Assembly (NCBI GenBank): GCA_016218085.1 | Contig: JACREY010000021.1 | Location: 124,001-188,000 of the forward strand | Length of the DNA stretch: 64,000 nucleotides | Direction: 5' to 3' | DNA from: Ignavibacteriota bacterium | GTDB lineage: Bacteria; Bacteroidota; Ignavibacteria; Tepidaquicellales; Tepidaquicellaceae | Shown: positions 40,512 to 49,985 of the stretch, one piece after another | Numbering within the stretch: the stretch's first letter is position 1 | Layout: every line of letters starts with the position of its first letter | Translations under genes and position numbers: made by a program | The notes under the pieces: model-generated | What the model was told of the DNA's origin: nothing | Seen by the model: the letters and a program-made list of their open reading frames with translations, nothing else | The model's database searches: none

Positions 40512-40533
40512 GCCGGCTGTTTTAACAGCCGGC
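40512..40533 (-). terminator. Terminator of the leftward cargo gene
   Basis: GCCGGCTGTT (40512-40521), TT loop, AACAGCCGGC (40524-40533). The A-run on the left becomes a T-run on the minus strand, so it terminates the gene ending at 40546; the plus-strand side has no T-run. Confidence 0.75.
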
Positions 40534-40545
40534 GGCAATAAATAA

Positions 40546-42366
40546 TTATTTAAGAAGAATCATTTTCTTTACATCAACGAAATCTCCAGCAATAATTTTA
40601 TAGAAATATACTCCGCTTGTATATTTTGAAGCATTCCAAGTCAGGGTATACAACCCCTGCTGTTGGTTTTCATTCACAAGAATTTCGACTTCCCTGCCGA
40701 GCATATCAAACACTTTTATAGTTACAAAAGTATTTTTAGCGATACTGTATTTAATCTCGGTTGCAGGATTAAACGGATTCGGATAATTTTGGGACAGCTC
40801 GAATTTATCAGCTGTATTCGAATTTTGCGTAATGCCGGTCGGCAGATGTTCCTGATTATAATATACATTTGTCGGACCGAATCCGGGATATGCGAAAGCT
40901 GAATATTTCGTAGAGCCTAATTTAAATACTGCACATACAGGAGACACAACTCCGGATGCTCCGTAGTAATTTCTTTTATAATTATATGTACCAAGGCTTC
41001 CTGTAATATTACCTCTCCTGACTGTAATAGAATCTCCGTTCTGGTCAACAAAACAAGCAATAGCATAACCATCTCCTGCTGTAAGAGAGTCGGAATTGCA
41101 CCATGTATAGTCCGCAAGTCCGTTTGTTCCCAGGGTATAGTCAACATTCCAAGAATTTCCTCCGTTGGTAGAGTAGTGATAGCGGGCAACATTATTTTTT
41201 GTACAGGTAATCAGAATTCTTCTGGGTACATTAGCTTGCTGCTGCTGTACCGTAATGCAGGGTTTTTCATATTTCGTACCTGAGGTTGCGCTGGTAATAT
41301 AATAGGCATAATGATTTGTAGTAAGCCATTCACAGGTAATGATCGCTCTGATTTCATACTCGGTCGTTGATATTCTTCTTTCTACTGCAATATAAATTGA
41401 ATCGTTTCCGGTTCCTTTTTCGCAGTATGCTGCACTCGGATACCAGTCATTATTACTTGTATTAATTAACACATTAGTATAATTGCGTCCCCAGTCAGTC
41501 GTAAGCCAGTGCCTCAGACCGTAATAAGTATTTCCGTCATTGGATTCTTCCCGTGCAAGTATGTGCATATAGGTAGGAGTATCCCAATACATACCATCAC
41601 TGCAGGCAGTAGGATAAACATAGCGGTGACCCGATGGCGGAGCTCCAAAGTTTAAAGCAAAAGCGCCAGTGCCATCTCTTTTAGTGCATAATATTTCAAC
41701 CGATGCATCTGTAAAAGATGTACTTGAACTTCTGTTATAAAACAACAATATTCTGGTCGAATCATTATTTGTCGCATGGCGTTTTTCCACAAGCATTGTG
41801 ATATTTCCGAAGTAAGCAGAGGCATTATTAGCATAAATAACCTGAGTCCAGTTAAGACCTCCGTTTGACGACCTGTAAATAGCGACATATCCGTTAAAGC
41901 CGGACACTACCCTGTTAACTGCAAGGTACTGCCAGCCGTCCTCGCCATATTTCAAATCAAGCTGTCTGTATCCGCTTGATTTAATATCTCCTGATAAAAT
42001 AGTAACATCAGTCGGATTCCAGTCCGGATTGAACGGCGGCTGGTTATTTATCCCCGCGTGTATCTGAGTTTTTTCGTAAGTACCTTCCTGAGGGGGAATA
42101 TTCTGAGGCAGGTATTTCTGAATTTCATTCCCTATTCTCAGTTTTTCTTCGGCGTTTTTAGTCAGCTTTGCATTTCTGTATTGCTCGACAAGATAATCAG
42201 GAATTACAGATTTTTCCTGAGTACCGTTATTATGAATTCTCTCGGAAGAAGATTTACCCCAGTCATTCGGCATGTTGTTTTTAGATTCACTGTTGAAATC
42301 TGATTGGGCTAAAACTGTAGAAAATGAGAACACCATAGCAAAAAAGTACAAATAACTTTTTTTCAT
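40546..42366 (-). CDS. T9SS cargo protein, sialidase/BNR-like
   Basis: 606 residues. Signal peptide (KKSYLYFFAMVFSFSTVLAQ). After a charged linker (to about 105) the body shows Asp-box-like stretches (YRSSNGGLNWTQV, YHYSTNGGNSWNV), the mark of sialidase/BNR propellers. I do not see the catalytic Arg triad or Tyr needed to call a true sialidase. The end is a T9SS type A sorting domain (QNYPNPFNP ... VKKMILLK). Probably a secreted or surface-bound protein. The gene is transcribed alone, leftward, with a terminator just after its stop. Confidence 0.86.
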   Translation of the reverse strand: MKKSYLYFFAMVFSFSTVLAQSDFNSESKNNMPNDWGKSSSERIHNNGTQEKSVIPDYLVEQYRNAKLTKNAEEKLRIGNEIQKYLPQNIPPQEGTYEKTQIHAGINNQPPFNPDWNPTDVTILSGDIKSSGYRQLDLKYGEDGWQYLAVNRVVSGFNGYVAIYRSSNGGLNWTQVIYANNASAYFGNITMLVEKRHATNNDSTRILLFYNRSSSTSFTDASVEILCTKRDGTGAFALNFGAPPSGHRYVYPTACSDGMYWDTPTYMHILAREESNDGNTYYGLRHWLTTDWGRNYTNVLINTSNNDWYPSAAYCEKGTGNDSIYIAVERRISTTEYEIRAIITCEWLTTNHYAYYITSATSGTKYEKPCITVQQQQANVPRRILITCTKNNVARYHYSTNGGNSWNVDYTLGTNGLADYTWCNSDSLTAGDGYAIACFVDQNGDSITVRRGNITGSLGTYNYKRNYYGASGVVSPVCAVFKLGSTKYSAFAYPGFGPTNVYYNQEHLPTGITQNSNTADKFELSQNYPNPFNPATEIKYSIAKNTFVTIKVFDMLGREVEILVNENQQQGLYTLTWNASKYTSGVYFYKIIAGDFVDVKKMILLK

Positions 42367-42589
42367 GATAACCCCTTTCTAAATTATTTAAAAAAACAAA
42401 TTTTTTGAGGTAGGACTTTACTAAAATATTTGTATTTTTTTTATAAAAGTCAAGTATATATTTTATATGAAAACAGCACTAATCATTAAAAAATCAATAG
42501 ATTACAATAATATATATTCATTAGTAACACTTTGATAAAAAGAAAAAAGCACAATAAAGTTAAAAATTTATTTCAATACAGAATATTTT

Positions 42590-43888
42590 CTATGAATATC
42601 TGAGTGAATGCACCTTATTCAGGGGGACTGATTTTTCTTCAACTTCAGGAATTTTAGCTTCGAACTCTTTCCTGAATTTTTTAATAGTCCATTTGACAGG
42701 CCAGGCGGCGGCATCGCCAAGAGCGCAGATAGTATTGCCTTCGATATTCTGAGCAACTTCGATTAGTAAATCCAGGTCACTCATTCTGCCTTTACCTTCG
42801 TCGATTCTTTTCAGGACTCTCATCATCCAGCCTGTTCCTTCGCGGCAGGGAGTGCACTGTCCGCAGGATTCGTGGTAGTAGAATTTTGATATGCGTAACA
42901 GAACTTTTACGATGTCTGCTTCTTCGTTCATCACCATCACGCCTGCGGTACCTATAGCAGAGCCGATGGCTTTAAGGGAAGCATCATCCATTTTAATTGT
43001 AAGTGCTTCTTCTTTTGTAAGCGGTGGCATAGAAGAGCCTCCCGGTATCACCATTTTTATTTCTTTTCCGTCAGTCACGCCTCCGCAATAATCATTAATG
43101 ATAGTCATCAGGGGGGTACCTGTTTCGAGTTCATAAACACCGGGTTTATTCACGTGTCCGCTGACACCAAAGAGCAGAGTACCGGGATGTTTGGGTTCTC
43201 CGATTTTCGAGAACCACTGGCCGCCGTTTTTAATAATTTCGGGAATGTTGGAAAGGGTTTCAATATTGTTTATGGTAGTAGGATTTCCCCAGAGCCCATA
43301 AGCGGCAGGGAAAGGTGGTTTTACTCTTGGATAACCGCGCTTGCCTTCTACGGAATTCATAAGTGCAGATTCCTCCCCGCAAATGTATGCGCCAGCTCCG
43401 CGGTGAATATAAATATCGGTTGAAAACTCCGAGCCGAGAATATTTTTCCCTATATATCCTTTTTTATAAGCATCATCTATTGCATTTTGCAGAAGGTTAA
43501 TCCATTTATAATACTCACCTCTTATATAGACATAGGCAGCTTTTATTCCCATTGCATAGCAGGCAAGCAGAGTACCTTCGATAAACTGGTGGGGATTCTT
43601 TTCAAATATTTCCCTGTCCTTAAAGCTTCCAGGTTCTGATTCGTCACCGTTGCAGCAGAGATATTTCGGTTTGGGAGTTTCTTTCGGCATGAACGTCCAT
43701 TTCAGGCCTGTATAAAAGCAGGCGCCGCCCCTGCCTCGCAGGTTTGAGGTTTTCACTTCATTAATAACTTCATCGGGAGTCATTTTCTTTAGCGCTTTTT
43801 CCAAAGCAGAATAGCCGCCGTTTGATTCATAAACTTCGATTTTGTGTAAATCAGGTATGTCTTTTAAAATTATTTTCATATTTTCCAT
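42590..43888 (-). CDS. nuoF: NADH-quinone oxidoreductase subunit F
   Basis: 432 residues. This is the NADH- and FMN-binding subunit of complex I, which takes electrons from NADH. GRGGACFYTGLKW (about 51-63) is the FMN/NADH site, CGEESALMNSVEGKRG is the second conserved block, and ESCGQCTPCREGTGW holds cysteines of the 4Fe-4S cluster N3, with the last ligand in NTICALGDAAAWP. The start codon overlaps the nuoE stop by one base (TAATG), pointing to coupled translation. It is the last gene of the cluster; nuoG is not behind it. Confidence 0.97.
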   Translation of the reverse strand: MENMKIILKDIPDLHKIEVYESNGGYSALEKALKKMTPDEVINEVKTSNLRGRGGACFYTGLKWTFMPKETPKPKYLCCNGDESEPGSFKDREIFEKNPHQFIEGTLLACYAMGIKAAYVYIRGEYYKWINLLQNAIDDAYKKGYIGKNILGSEFSTDIYIHRGAGAYICGEESALMNSVEGKRGYPRVKPPFPAAYGLWGNPTTINNIETLSNIPEIIKNGGQWFSKIGEPKHPGTLLFGVSGHVNKPGVYELETGTPLMTIINDYCGGVTDGKEIKMVIPGGSSMPPLTKEEALTIKMDDASLKAIGSAIGTAGVMVMNEEADIVKVLLRISKFYYHESCGQCTPCREGTGWMMRVLKRIDEGKGRMSDLDLLIEVAQNIEGNTICALGDAAAWPVKWTIKKFRKEFEAKIPEVEEKSVPLNKVHSLRYS

Positions 43889-44385
43889 TACGTATTATTT
43901 ACTTTTTGTTCGCTGTGCAATGAATCTATAAGTTTATCCACTTTTTCCTGAGAAAGATTTTCATAAAAATTCTGATTATTCACCTGAAGCATAGGAGCGG
44001 TAGCGCAGGAGCCGAGGCATTCCACTTCTTCGACAGAGAACATACCGTCGGCAGTCACTTCCTTATTTTTTATACCCAGCTTATCCGATACATATTTGAA
44101 TAACTCATATCCGCCTCTAAGCATACAGGATACATTCGTACAAATCTGGAGATGAATTTTTCCGACAGGTTTTTTATTATACATTGTATAGAAAGTAACA
44201 ACGCCTAAAATGTGTTCATAAGGAATGTTTAGCAAATCCCCTACTTTTTTCATCGAGTCTTCAGAAATCCATCCGTACTTTTCCTGAACCATCCATAGCA
44301 CAGGCAGCAGAGCCGCTTTTGATTCGGGGTAGTGAGATTTTATTTCATCAATTTTTTTAAGTTCTATTTCGTTAAAAAATTCCAT
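43888..44385 (-). CDS. nuoE: NADH-quinone oxidoreductase subunit E
   Basis: 165 residues from the ATG at 44385; a TTG at 44397 would add four residues. A thioredoxin-like 2Fe-2S protein that sits beside NuoF. The cluster ligands are CTNVSC (C-x4-C) and CLGSC (C-x3-C), as expected for cluster N1a. ALLPVLWMVQEKYGWIS is the usual N-terminal signature. It lies between nuoD (26 bases) and nuoF (1-base overlap). Confidence 0.96.
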   Translation of the reverse strand: MEFFNEIELKKIDEIKSHYPESKAALLPVLWMVQEKYGWISEDSMKKVGDLLNIPYEHILGVVTFYTMYNKKPVGKIHLQICTNVSCMLRGGYELFKYVSDKLGIKNKEVTADGMFSVEEVECLGSCATAPMLQVNNQNFYENLSQEKVDKLIDSLHSEQKVNNT

Positions 44386-44411
44386 TATAAAATTCAATAA
44401 TTAATTACAAA

Positions 44412-45689
44412 TTATTTATCGGCTTCACCCATAACCGGGTCAACGCTGCCGATAATCACAACCGTATCGGATATCATACAGTTTTTCATCATAACAGGCA
44501 GAAGCTGGAGATTGCTGAAGCTTGGGGAGCGGATTTTCATTCTGAACGGATAACCGCTTCCGTTGCTTTTGATATAGAATCCCAGTTCGCCCTTGGATGA
44601 TTCCACAGCAGAATAAGATTCACCGGGCGGAGGATTGACCCCAAAATTAATCAGCATAAAATCGTGAATAAGTTCTTCCATTTTTGAATATACTCTTTCT
44701 TTTTTCGGAAGCACTTTTTTGGGGTTATTTGCGTTATAAGGACCTTTGGGAATTTTTTCAAGACATTGCCTTATGATTTTTGCAGATTCAATCATTTCCT
44801 CAACTCTGACATAATATCTTGAAAGGCAATCGCTGTCGCTGTAAACCGGGACATCAAAGTCAAGCCTGTCGTAAATCAAGTACGGAGCATCTTTTCTTAA
44901 GTCCCTTGAAATGCCTGCTGCCCTGAGTATTGGTCCTGTTGCACCCATATTGATTGCATCTTCGGGTGAAATATAACCGATTCCTTCGGTTCTTATTATA
45001 AAAATTTTATTCCTTTCAACAATATCTCTCATTTCCTTCAGGTATTTCGGAAACTCATCAATAAATTTTTTAATTGCGGCAAGAGCTTCACCTGTAATAT
45101 CCTGTGCCACCCCGCCGATTCTGGTGTATGAAGTTGTAAACCTAACACCTGTCAAAATATCATATACATCCAGAATTTTTTCCCTTTCCCTCATAGCCCA
45201 GAGGAAAGGTGTCAGAGCACCTATGTCCATCACCATAGTTCCGAAAGCAATCAGATGCGACTGGATTCTTCCAAGTTCAGAGCATATTGTACGTATGAAT
45301 TGTCCTCTTTCAGGAACTTCGAGATGTATAAGTTTCTCGACCGCCATAGTATATGCAACGTTATTGGCAACGGGCTGGAGGTAATCGAGCCTGTCCGTAT
45401 GTGGAATAAATTCGTGATACGTGGTCGCCTCGGCAAGCTTTTCGTATCCCCTGTGCAGGTATCCCAAATCAGGAACGACATTTTTAATTGTTTCCCCGTC
45501 GAGACTGACGAGAAGCCGAAGCACGCCGTGAGTAGCGGGATGCTGGGGGCCCATATTAAGCACCATCTCATTTTCGAGGGCATCATCAAAAGACACGCTT
45601 AAATCTTCGGATTCAAGTGCTTCGAGAATTTTCGTTTTCTTTATATCCGGGTCGTCGTTCTTTAATTTTTCAAAAACTGTATTATGCAT
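44412..45689 (-). CDS. nuoD: NADH-quinone oxidoreductase subunit D
   Basis: 425 residues. The 49-kDa subunit that, with NuoB, forms the quinone-binding pocket. GPQHPATHGVLRLLVSLDGE is the conserved N-terminal quinone-site block (with the key His), GYLHRGYEKLAE and RLDYLQPVANN follow, and the C-terminus (VVIIGSVDPVMGEADK) has the family's ending with the conserved Asp. About 40 extra residues precede the block. It is a separate gene from nuoC (not fused). Confidence 0.97.
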   Translation of the reverse strand: MHNTVFEKLKNDDPDIKKTKILEALESEDLSVSFDDALENEMVLNMGPQHPATHGVLRLLVSLDGETIKNVVPDLGYLHRGYEKLAEATTYHEFIPHTDRLDYLQPVANNVAYTMAVEKLIHLEVPERGQFIRTICSELGRIQSHLIAFGTMVMDIGALTPFLWAMREREKILDVYDILTGVRFTTSYTRIGGVAQDITGEALAAIKKFIDEFPKYLKEMRDIVERNKIFIIRTEGIGYISPEDAINMGATGPILRAAGISRDLRKDAPYLIYDRLDFDVPVYSDSDCLSRYYVRVEEMIESAKIIRQCLEKIPKGPYNANNPKKVLPKKERVYSKMEELIHDFMLINFGVNPPPGESYSAVESSKGELGFYIKSNGSGYPFRMKIRSPSFSNLQLLPVMMKNCMISDTVVIIGSVDPVMGEADK

Positions 45690-45712
45690 ATATTTACTTC
45701 AGGGTCGCTAAG

Positions 45713-46198
45713 TTATTTTTTTGGCAAATAAATTGAGTCGGGAATACCGAGCAGAGGAAAATCTTTCCTGAGGGGATAATGTTCAAACTCCTCAGGCATA
45801 TATATTCTTCTCATATCCGGATGTCCGGTGAAATTTATCCCGAACATATCAAATGTTTCCCTTTCGTACCAGTCTGCACTTTTCCATAATGCAGTAAGGC
45901 TTGGCATTTCAGGGTTTTTGCTGTCGTTCAGAGTTATCTTTACAAAAATTCTGTCCCTGAATTTAATTGAATAAAGGCTGCAAACAACTTCAAACCTTTT
46001 TTCTTTTTTGAAATTATCGACGCCCAGCACATCAAGCAGCATTTCGAACGAGATATCAGCATCGGTTTTCAGAATCCCGCATATTTCGAGTACAGATTTT
46101 TCGTCCGTTACAACTGCCGGAGTGCCATTCACATCCGAAAATTCGACATAAAGACTTGCTAACTTCGATTTAATTAACTCTAAACGTTCCTGATTCAT
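45713..46198 (-). CDS. nuoC: NADH-quinone oxidoreductase subunit C
   Basis: 161 residues, the 30-kDa subunit of the peripheral arm. The signature ADWYERETFDMFGINFTGHPDMRRIYMPEEF (in parts, residues about 109-139) with HYPLRKDFPL identifies it without doubt. It lies 23 bases before nuoD and 47 bases after nuoB in the direction of transcription. Confidence 0.97.
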   Translation of the reverse strand: MNQERLELIKSKLASLYVEFSDVNGTPAVVTDEKSVLEICGILKTDADISFEMLLDVLGVDNFKKEKRFEVVCSLYSIKFRDRIFVKITLNDSKNPEMPSLTALWKSADWYERETFDMFGINFTGHPDMRRIYMPEEFEHYPLRKDFPLLGIPDSIYLPKK

Positions 46199-46245
46199 TT
46201 ATATCTGAGATGCAATTATTATTTTACATTAAAAACTTTATAAAC

Positions 46246-46734
46246 TTAAACTTTCTCGCTTGCTGCCTTTTCCCCGTTTTTGATTTTCTCCTGAAGTGTT
46301 ATAAGCGCGTTCAAAAGATTATCCGGTCTTGGCGGACAACCTGCAACATAAACATCGACCGGCAGGAACTGGTCAATTCCCTGCACGACAGAATAAGTGC
46401 GGTACATTCCGCCGCTGGAAGTGCAGGCACCCATAGCAATCACCCATTTCGGTTCAGGCATCTGGTCGTAAATTTTTCTTACCACTTTTGACATTTTATA
46501 TGTAACTGTACCGGCGACAATCATCACATCGGACTGCCTGGGAGAAAACCTGAATACTTCGCTCCCGAATCTTGCAATATCAAATCTCGCGGCTGCCGAA
46601 GCCATCATTTCGATAGCACAGCAGGAAATTCCCATCGGCATAGGCCACAAAGCGTTGCTTCTGCACCACTGAAGAAGCGCATCGATTTTCGAAGTCACAA
46701 ATCCGTCTTTGCTTAATTTTTCTTCTAATCCCAT
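46246..46734 (-). CDS. nuoB: NADH-quinone oxidoreductase subunit B
   Basis: 162 residues. It carries the terminal 4Fe-4S cluster N2, which passes electrons to quinone. The ligands are seen in [11 protein letters not shown] (tandem Cys), MGACTSSGG and AGCPPRPD. The start overlaps the nuoA end by 10 bases, so the two are translated together. Confidence 0.97.
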   Translation of the reverse strand: MGLEEKLSKDGFVTSKIDALLQWCRSNALWPMPMGISCCAIEMMASAAARFDIARFGSEVFRFSPRQSDVMIVAGTVTYKMSKVVRKIYDQMPEPKWVIAMGACTSSGGMYRTYSVVQGIDQFLPVDVYVAGCPPRPDNLLNALITLQEKIKNGEKAASEKV

Positions 46735-47093
46735 TCGGTTACCTTCTTTCTGAATTCATATAAAAGCCCGAGTATGAGTATAATTATAAATACTAGAGCT
46801 ATTATAAAAGAATAAACCATTTGCGGCTTGGGAAAGTTCAGAAAAGATACGGCCCAGGGGTAAAGGAAAACCACTTCAATATCAAACACGATAAAGCTGA
46901 CGGCGACCATATAATATTTTACTGAAAATCTTTCTCTTGCCGACCCAATCGGTTCCATTCCGCTTTCATAAGTAGATTGTTTTTCCTTATTAGGTTTCTG
47001 AGGTCCGAAAATTGTTGATGCTTTGATGCTTGCAACGGCAAATCCTATTGCAAACAGAAACACGAAGAATATTGGGATATAATTTTCAATCAT
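46725..47093 (-). CDS. nuoA: NADH-quinone oxidoreductase subunit A
   Basis: 122 residues with three membrane helices (about 5-25, 62-82, 91-112). [24 protein letters not shown] (in parts) is the family signature loop, and [12 protein letters not shown] follows in TM2. It is the first gene of the nuoABCDEF cluster. Only 52 bases separate it from the acyl-CoA ligase gene on the same strand, and I see no promoter in that gap, so both may share one transcript. Confidence 0.96.
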   Translation of the reverse strand: MIENYIPIFFVFLFAIGFAVASIKASTIFGPQKPNKEKQSTYESGMEPIGSARERFSVKYYMVAVSFIVFDIEVVFLYPWAVSFLNFPKPQMVYSFIIALVFIIILILGLLYEFRKKVTEWD

Positions 47094-47145
47094 ATTAAAT
47101 AAATATACGATTTTTTGAGTTTAAAAAAAGTAGATATGATAGGTT

Positions 47146-48927
47146 CTAAACCCTGTGATACATCTGTTCTATTGCATCTTTATATTTTTCTTCTACAAAT
47201 TTCCTTTTTATCTTCAAAGTAGGAGTCAATTCGCCCGCTTCAATCGTAAAAGGATGATTTAACAGCGTAAATTTCCTTATTTTCTCGTGAGTTGCAAGGT
47301 TCACCTGCACTTCATTGATATCACTTTCAATTTTTTTCAGGATTTTAGGATTCGTGAGAAGTTCCGATTCGACACTTACATCGGCTTCAATTTTTCTTGC
47401 AAGATTAGCGAGTTCATTCAGTTCAGGAACAATAAGAGCGGTCACGTACATTCTTTCATTTCCGATAACGAGAACCTGATCCACATAAGGAAGCTGAAGC
47501 ACCAAATCTTCAATATGGGCAGGTGCAATATATTTTCCGCCGGATGACTTGAATAGGGATTTTTTCCTGTCTGTAATCACGAGATTTCCTTTTTCATTCC
47601 ACATTCCGAGGTCGCCGGTATGCATCCATCCGTCTATTATTACAGCGTCTGTTTCCTCCTGATTGTTATAATAACCCTTCATCACGAGATCACCTTTTGC
47701 AAGTATCTCGCCGTCTTCGGCAATTTTTACTTCAACACCTTGGAGAGGCCTGCCAACCGAGCCGAACATTAGGTAATCCGGCAGGTTCACGCTTATGACA
47801 GGTGAAGTTTCAGTCATTCCATAACCTTCCAATGTAGTAATTCCTATTGCTTCGAAAAATTCGCCTACTGCTTTATTCAGAGCGCCTCCACCCGACACGA
47901 AGAATCTTAGCCTGCCGCCTGTTTTTTCCCTGATTTTTTTATAGACAAGTTTATCGAGCAGTTTCCATCGCAAAGAGTTAACATTTTTTCCGTGAGTTTT
48001 AGCATAGTAAATAGCAAAAAGGAATAATTTCTTTTTATAGCCATCAGGCATATCGTCACCGCTTTTCATCAGGCGGTTATACATTTTATCCAAGAGTCTT
48101 GGAACCGTCATCACCATAGTCGGTTTTACTTCCGCCATTTGCACTCCGATAGTATCAATGCTCTGAGCGTAATAAATTTTTGCACCGGTAAAAAACGCAA
48201 GATAATAACCCGCAGTCCTTTCAAAAATATGTGAATAAGGGAGGTATGAAAGAAAAATATCTTTTTCGTTAATAGGCAGAGTCTTTGTACAGGAAATTAC
48301 ATTCGAATAAAGATTCTTCTGGGTCAGCATCACGCCTTTAGGAACGCCGGTAGTTCCTGAAGTATATATAATAGTAAGCAAATCATCTTCATTAACTTTT
48401 TTCAGGATTTCCTCTACCTTGATTATCATCTTTTTCCTGTCGAGATGCTGGTTTTCTTTTAAAATTTCCGAAAATGAAATTATCTGCTTGCCGAGCGAAT
48501 TTGCCTTAATATCATTATAGGAAACTATATATTTCAAATCAGGCAGGTCGTGCTGAACTTTCAGCACTTTATCGAGCTGCAGATTATTGGATACAAAACA
48601 AACAGTGCATTGCGAGTCATTAAGGATGTATTTTATAGATTCCGGGCTTAATGTGGTGTAAATCGGCACATTCACGAAACCCGATAAAACGCAGGCAAGG
48701 TCAGTGATGATCCATTCAGTCCGGTTTTCCGAAATTATCGCCAACTTGCTTCCCTGCTGAAGGTTCAGTTTATATAAAAAATTTCTGAGTATAAAAACCC
48801 TGTTAAAAAGCTCAATCCTGTCAATTCCATCGTATTTATCGCCGATTTTAGTAAAAACAAAATCATCGTGTGGTGCATATTTATTCAGCGAATTTAAAAT
48901 AAGCTGTACAAGTGTCTTTTTAGCCAT
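47146..48927 (-). CDS. Long-chain fatty acid--CoA ligase (AMP-forming)
   Basis: 593 residues. It activates fatty acids to acyl-CoA through an acyl-AMP. The ATP-binding P-loop-like motif is IIYTSGTTGVPKGVML (about 190-205), followed by LSYLPYSHIFERT, GYGMTETSPVISVN and the hinge region HTGDLGMWNEKGNLVITDRKK. Length and order match the bacterial FadD15/long-chain group. It may lead into nuoABCDEF on the same transcript, linking fatty acid use to respiration; this is inferred from spacing only. Confidence 0.94.
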   Translation of the reverse strand: MAKKTLVQLILNSLNKYAPHDDFVFTKIGDKYDGIDRIELFNRVFILRNFLYKLNLQQGSKLAIISENRTEWIITDLACVLSGFVNVPIYTTLSPESIKYILNDSQCTVCFVSNNLQLDKVLKVQHDLPDLKYIVSYNDIKANSLGKQIISFSEILKENQHLDRKKMIIKVEEILKKVNEDDLLTIIYTSGTTGVPKGVMLTQKNLYSNVISCTKTLPINEKDIFLSYLPYSHIFERTAGYYLAFFTGAKIYYAQSIDTIGVQMAEVKPTMVMTVPRLLDKMYNRLMKSGDDMPDGYKKKLFLFAIYYAKTHGKNVNSLRWKLLDKLVYKKIREKTGGRLRFFVSGGGALNKAVGEFFEAIGITTLEGYGMTETSPVISVNLPDYLMFGSVGRPLQGVEVKIAEDGEILAKGDLVMKGYYNNQEETDAVIIDGWMHTGDLGMWNEKGNLVITDRKKSLFKSSGGKYIAPAHIEDLVLQLPYVDQVLVIGNERMYVTALIVPELNELANLARKIEADVSVESELLTNPKILKKIESDINEVQVNLATHEKIRKFTLLNHPFTIEAGELTPTLKIKRKFVEEKYKDAIEQMYHRV

Positions 48928-49000
48928 GCCCCTGAAAAATTTTGAAAAAAGAAGTTAATTATATAATAATTATTAAGAAATGAAAAAATTTTGAATCCCC

Positions 49001-49031
49001 TTGACTTCAAATTCTGAAAATAATAATTTTA
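49001..49031 (+). promoter_or_regulatory. Promoter of the T9SS-glycan gene cluster
   Basis: TTGACT (49001-49006), 17 bases, TAATTT (49024-49029); equally TTG-N20-TAATTTTA. It gives a leader of about 100 nt before the first gene at 49137. Confidence 0.5.
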
Positions 49032-49136
49032 TATAAAATAACCTAAAATACCTTTTTATACTTCATTTTTACTATTTATTTTCTAACTTAGATTTATAAT
49101 TCAAAGAGCTAAAAACTTTAATTTAACTTATTTATT

Positions 49137-49982
49137 TTGAATAAAAAGATTCAAAAAAGTAATTTATGCATTGTTTTACTTGCATTTATGCTGGGATTGA
49201 TTTTAACATCCTGCGAGAAAACGAATGACTCTGTGATAGACCCTTCGTATAAGTCCCCTCTTTTGAGCAATCCGTACAAATCAAAAGATACGGTTTTTAC
49301 GACTTCTTCAACACCTGTAATAAACCTAGTTTCATCGGTTTCGGTGAATACAAATGACGGGGGGGAAATAAAATCGGTTACCTGCAAGGTATATGCACCC
49401 GATAACACACTGATGGCGACTTATCCGATGAAGGACGACGGCTCAGCGCCTGATACGGTTTCGGGAGACGGAAGGTATTCCTGTCAGATAAACATCACGA
49501 ATATCAATTGCCTGCTGACAGGGCAATATTCGGTTCAGCTGATTGCGGAAAACACTGCCGGACTTGTCAGCAACCAGATAAATAGCACTGTGTTGGTAGT
49601 AATGACAAATAATCAGGCGCCGATAGTTTGGGGTTTGACTTCGCCAGACAGCATTGCAATTCCAACTTCGGGTATAAATGTAACCACGCTTGTAATAAAT
49701 GCGCTGGATTCAAACGGATATTGCGACATTAAAAGGGTTTTCTTTAATTCATACAGGCCAGACAGCTCAATAACAGGCGGAAGTCCGTTCGCTATGTATG
49801 ATGACGGAGATATAATAAACCACGGAGATACTACGGCGGCAGACGGAAAATTTTCCCTGATAATCAAAATAGAATCCACGCAGACAACAACAGGCTGGTA
49901 TACATTCAAATATCAGGCAGAGGATAATTCAGGACTTCACAGCAACCAGTATATCGGAAGAATAAATATTTATCGTCCATAA
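49137..49982 (+). CDS. Lipoprotein with two immunoglobulin-like repeats
   Basis: 281 residues, starting at a TTG. Lipoprotein signal with lipobox LTSC (Cys26). Two similar beta-domains follow; each ends in a run such as MKDDGSAPDTVSGDGRYS (about 98-115) and MYDDGDIINHGDTTAADGKFS (in parts, about 221-241), the form seen in Ig-like domains of surface proteins. No enzyme motif is present. It heads an eleven-gene run (3 bases to the next gene), and its role may be to assist the outer-membrane proteins encoded after it. Confidence 0.82.
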   Translation: MNKKIQKSNLCIVLLAFMLGLILTSCEKTNDSVIDPSYKSPLLSNPYKSKDTVFTTSSTPVINLVSSVSVNTNDGGEIKSVTCKVYAPDNTLMATYPMKDDGSAPDTVSGDGRYSCQINITNINCLLTGQYSVQLIAENTAGLVSNQINSTVLVVMTNNQAPIVWGLTSPDSIAIPTSGINVTTLVINALDSNGYCDIKRVFFNSYRPDSSITGGSPFAMYDDGDIINHGDTTAADGKFSLIIKIESTQTTTGWYTFKYQAEDNSGLHSNQYIGRINIYRP

Positions 49983-49985
49983 AAA

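Noticed and set aside
40546-42366. Calling this cargo protein a sialidase
   Set aside because: Asp-box-like repeats are present but the catalytic Arg triad and Tyr could not be recognised; BNR repeats alone do not show enzyme activity.
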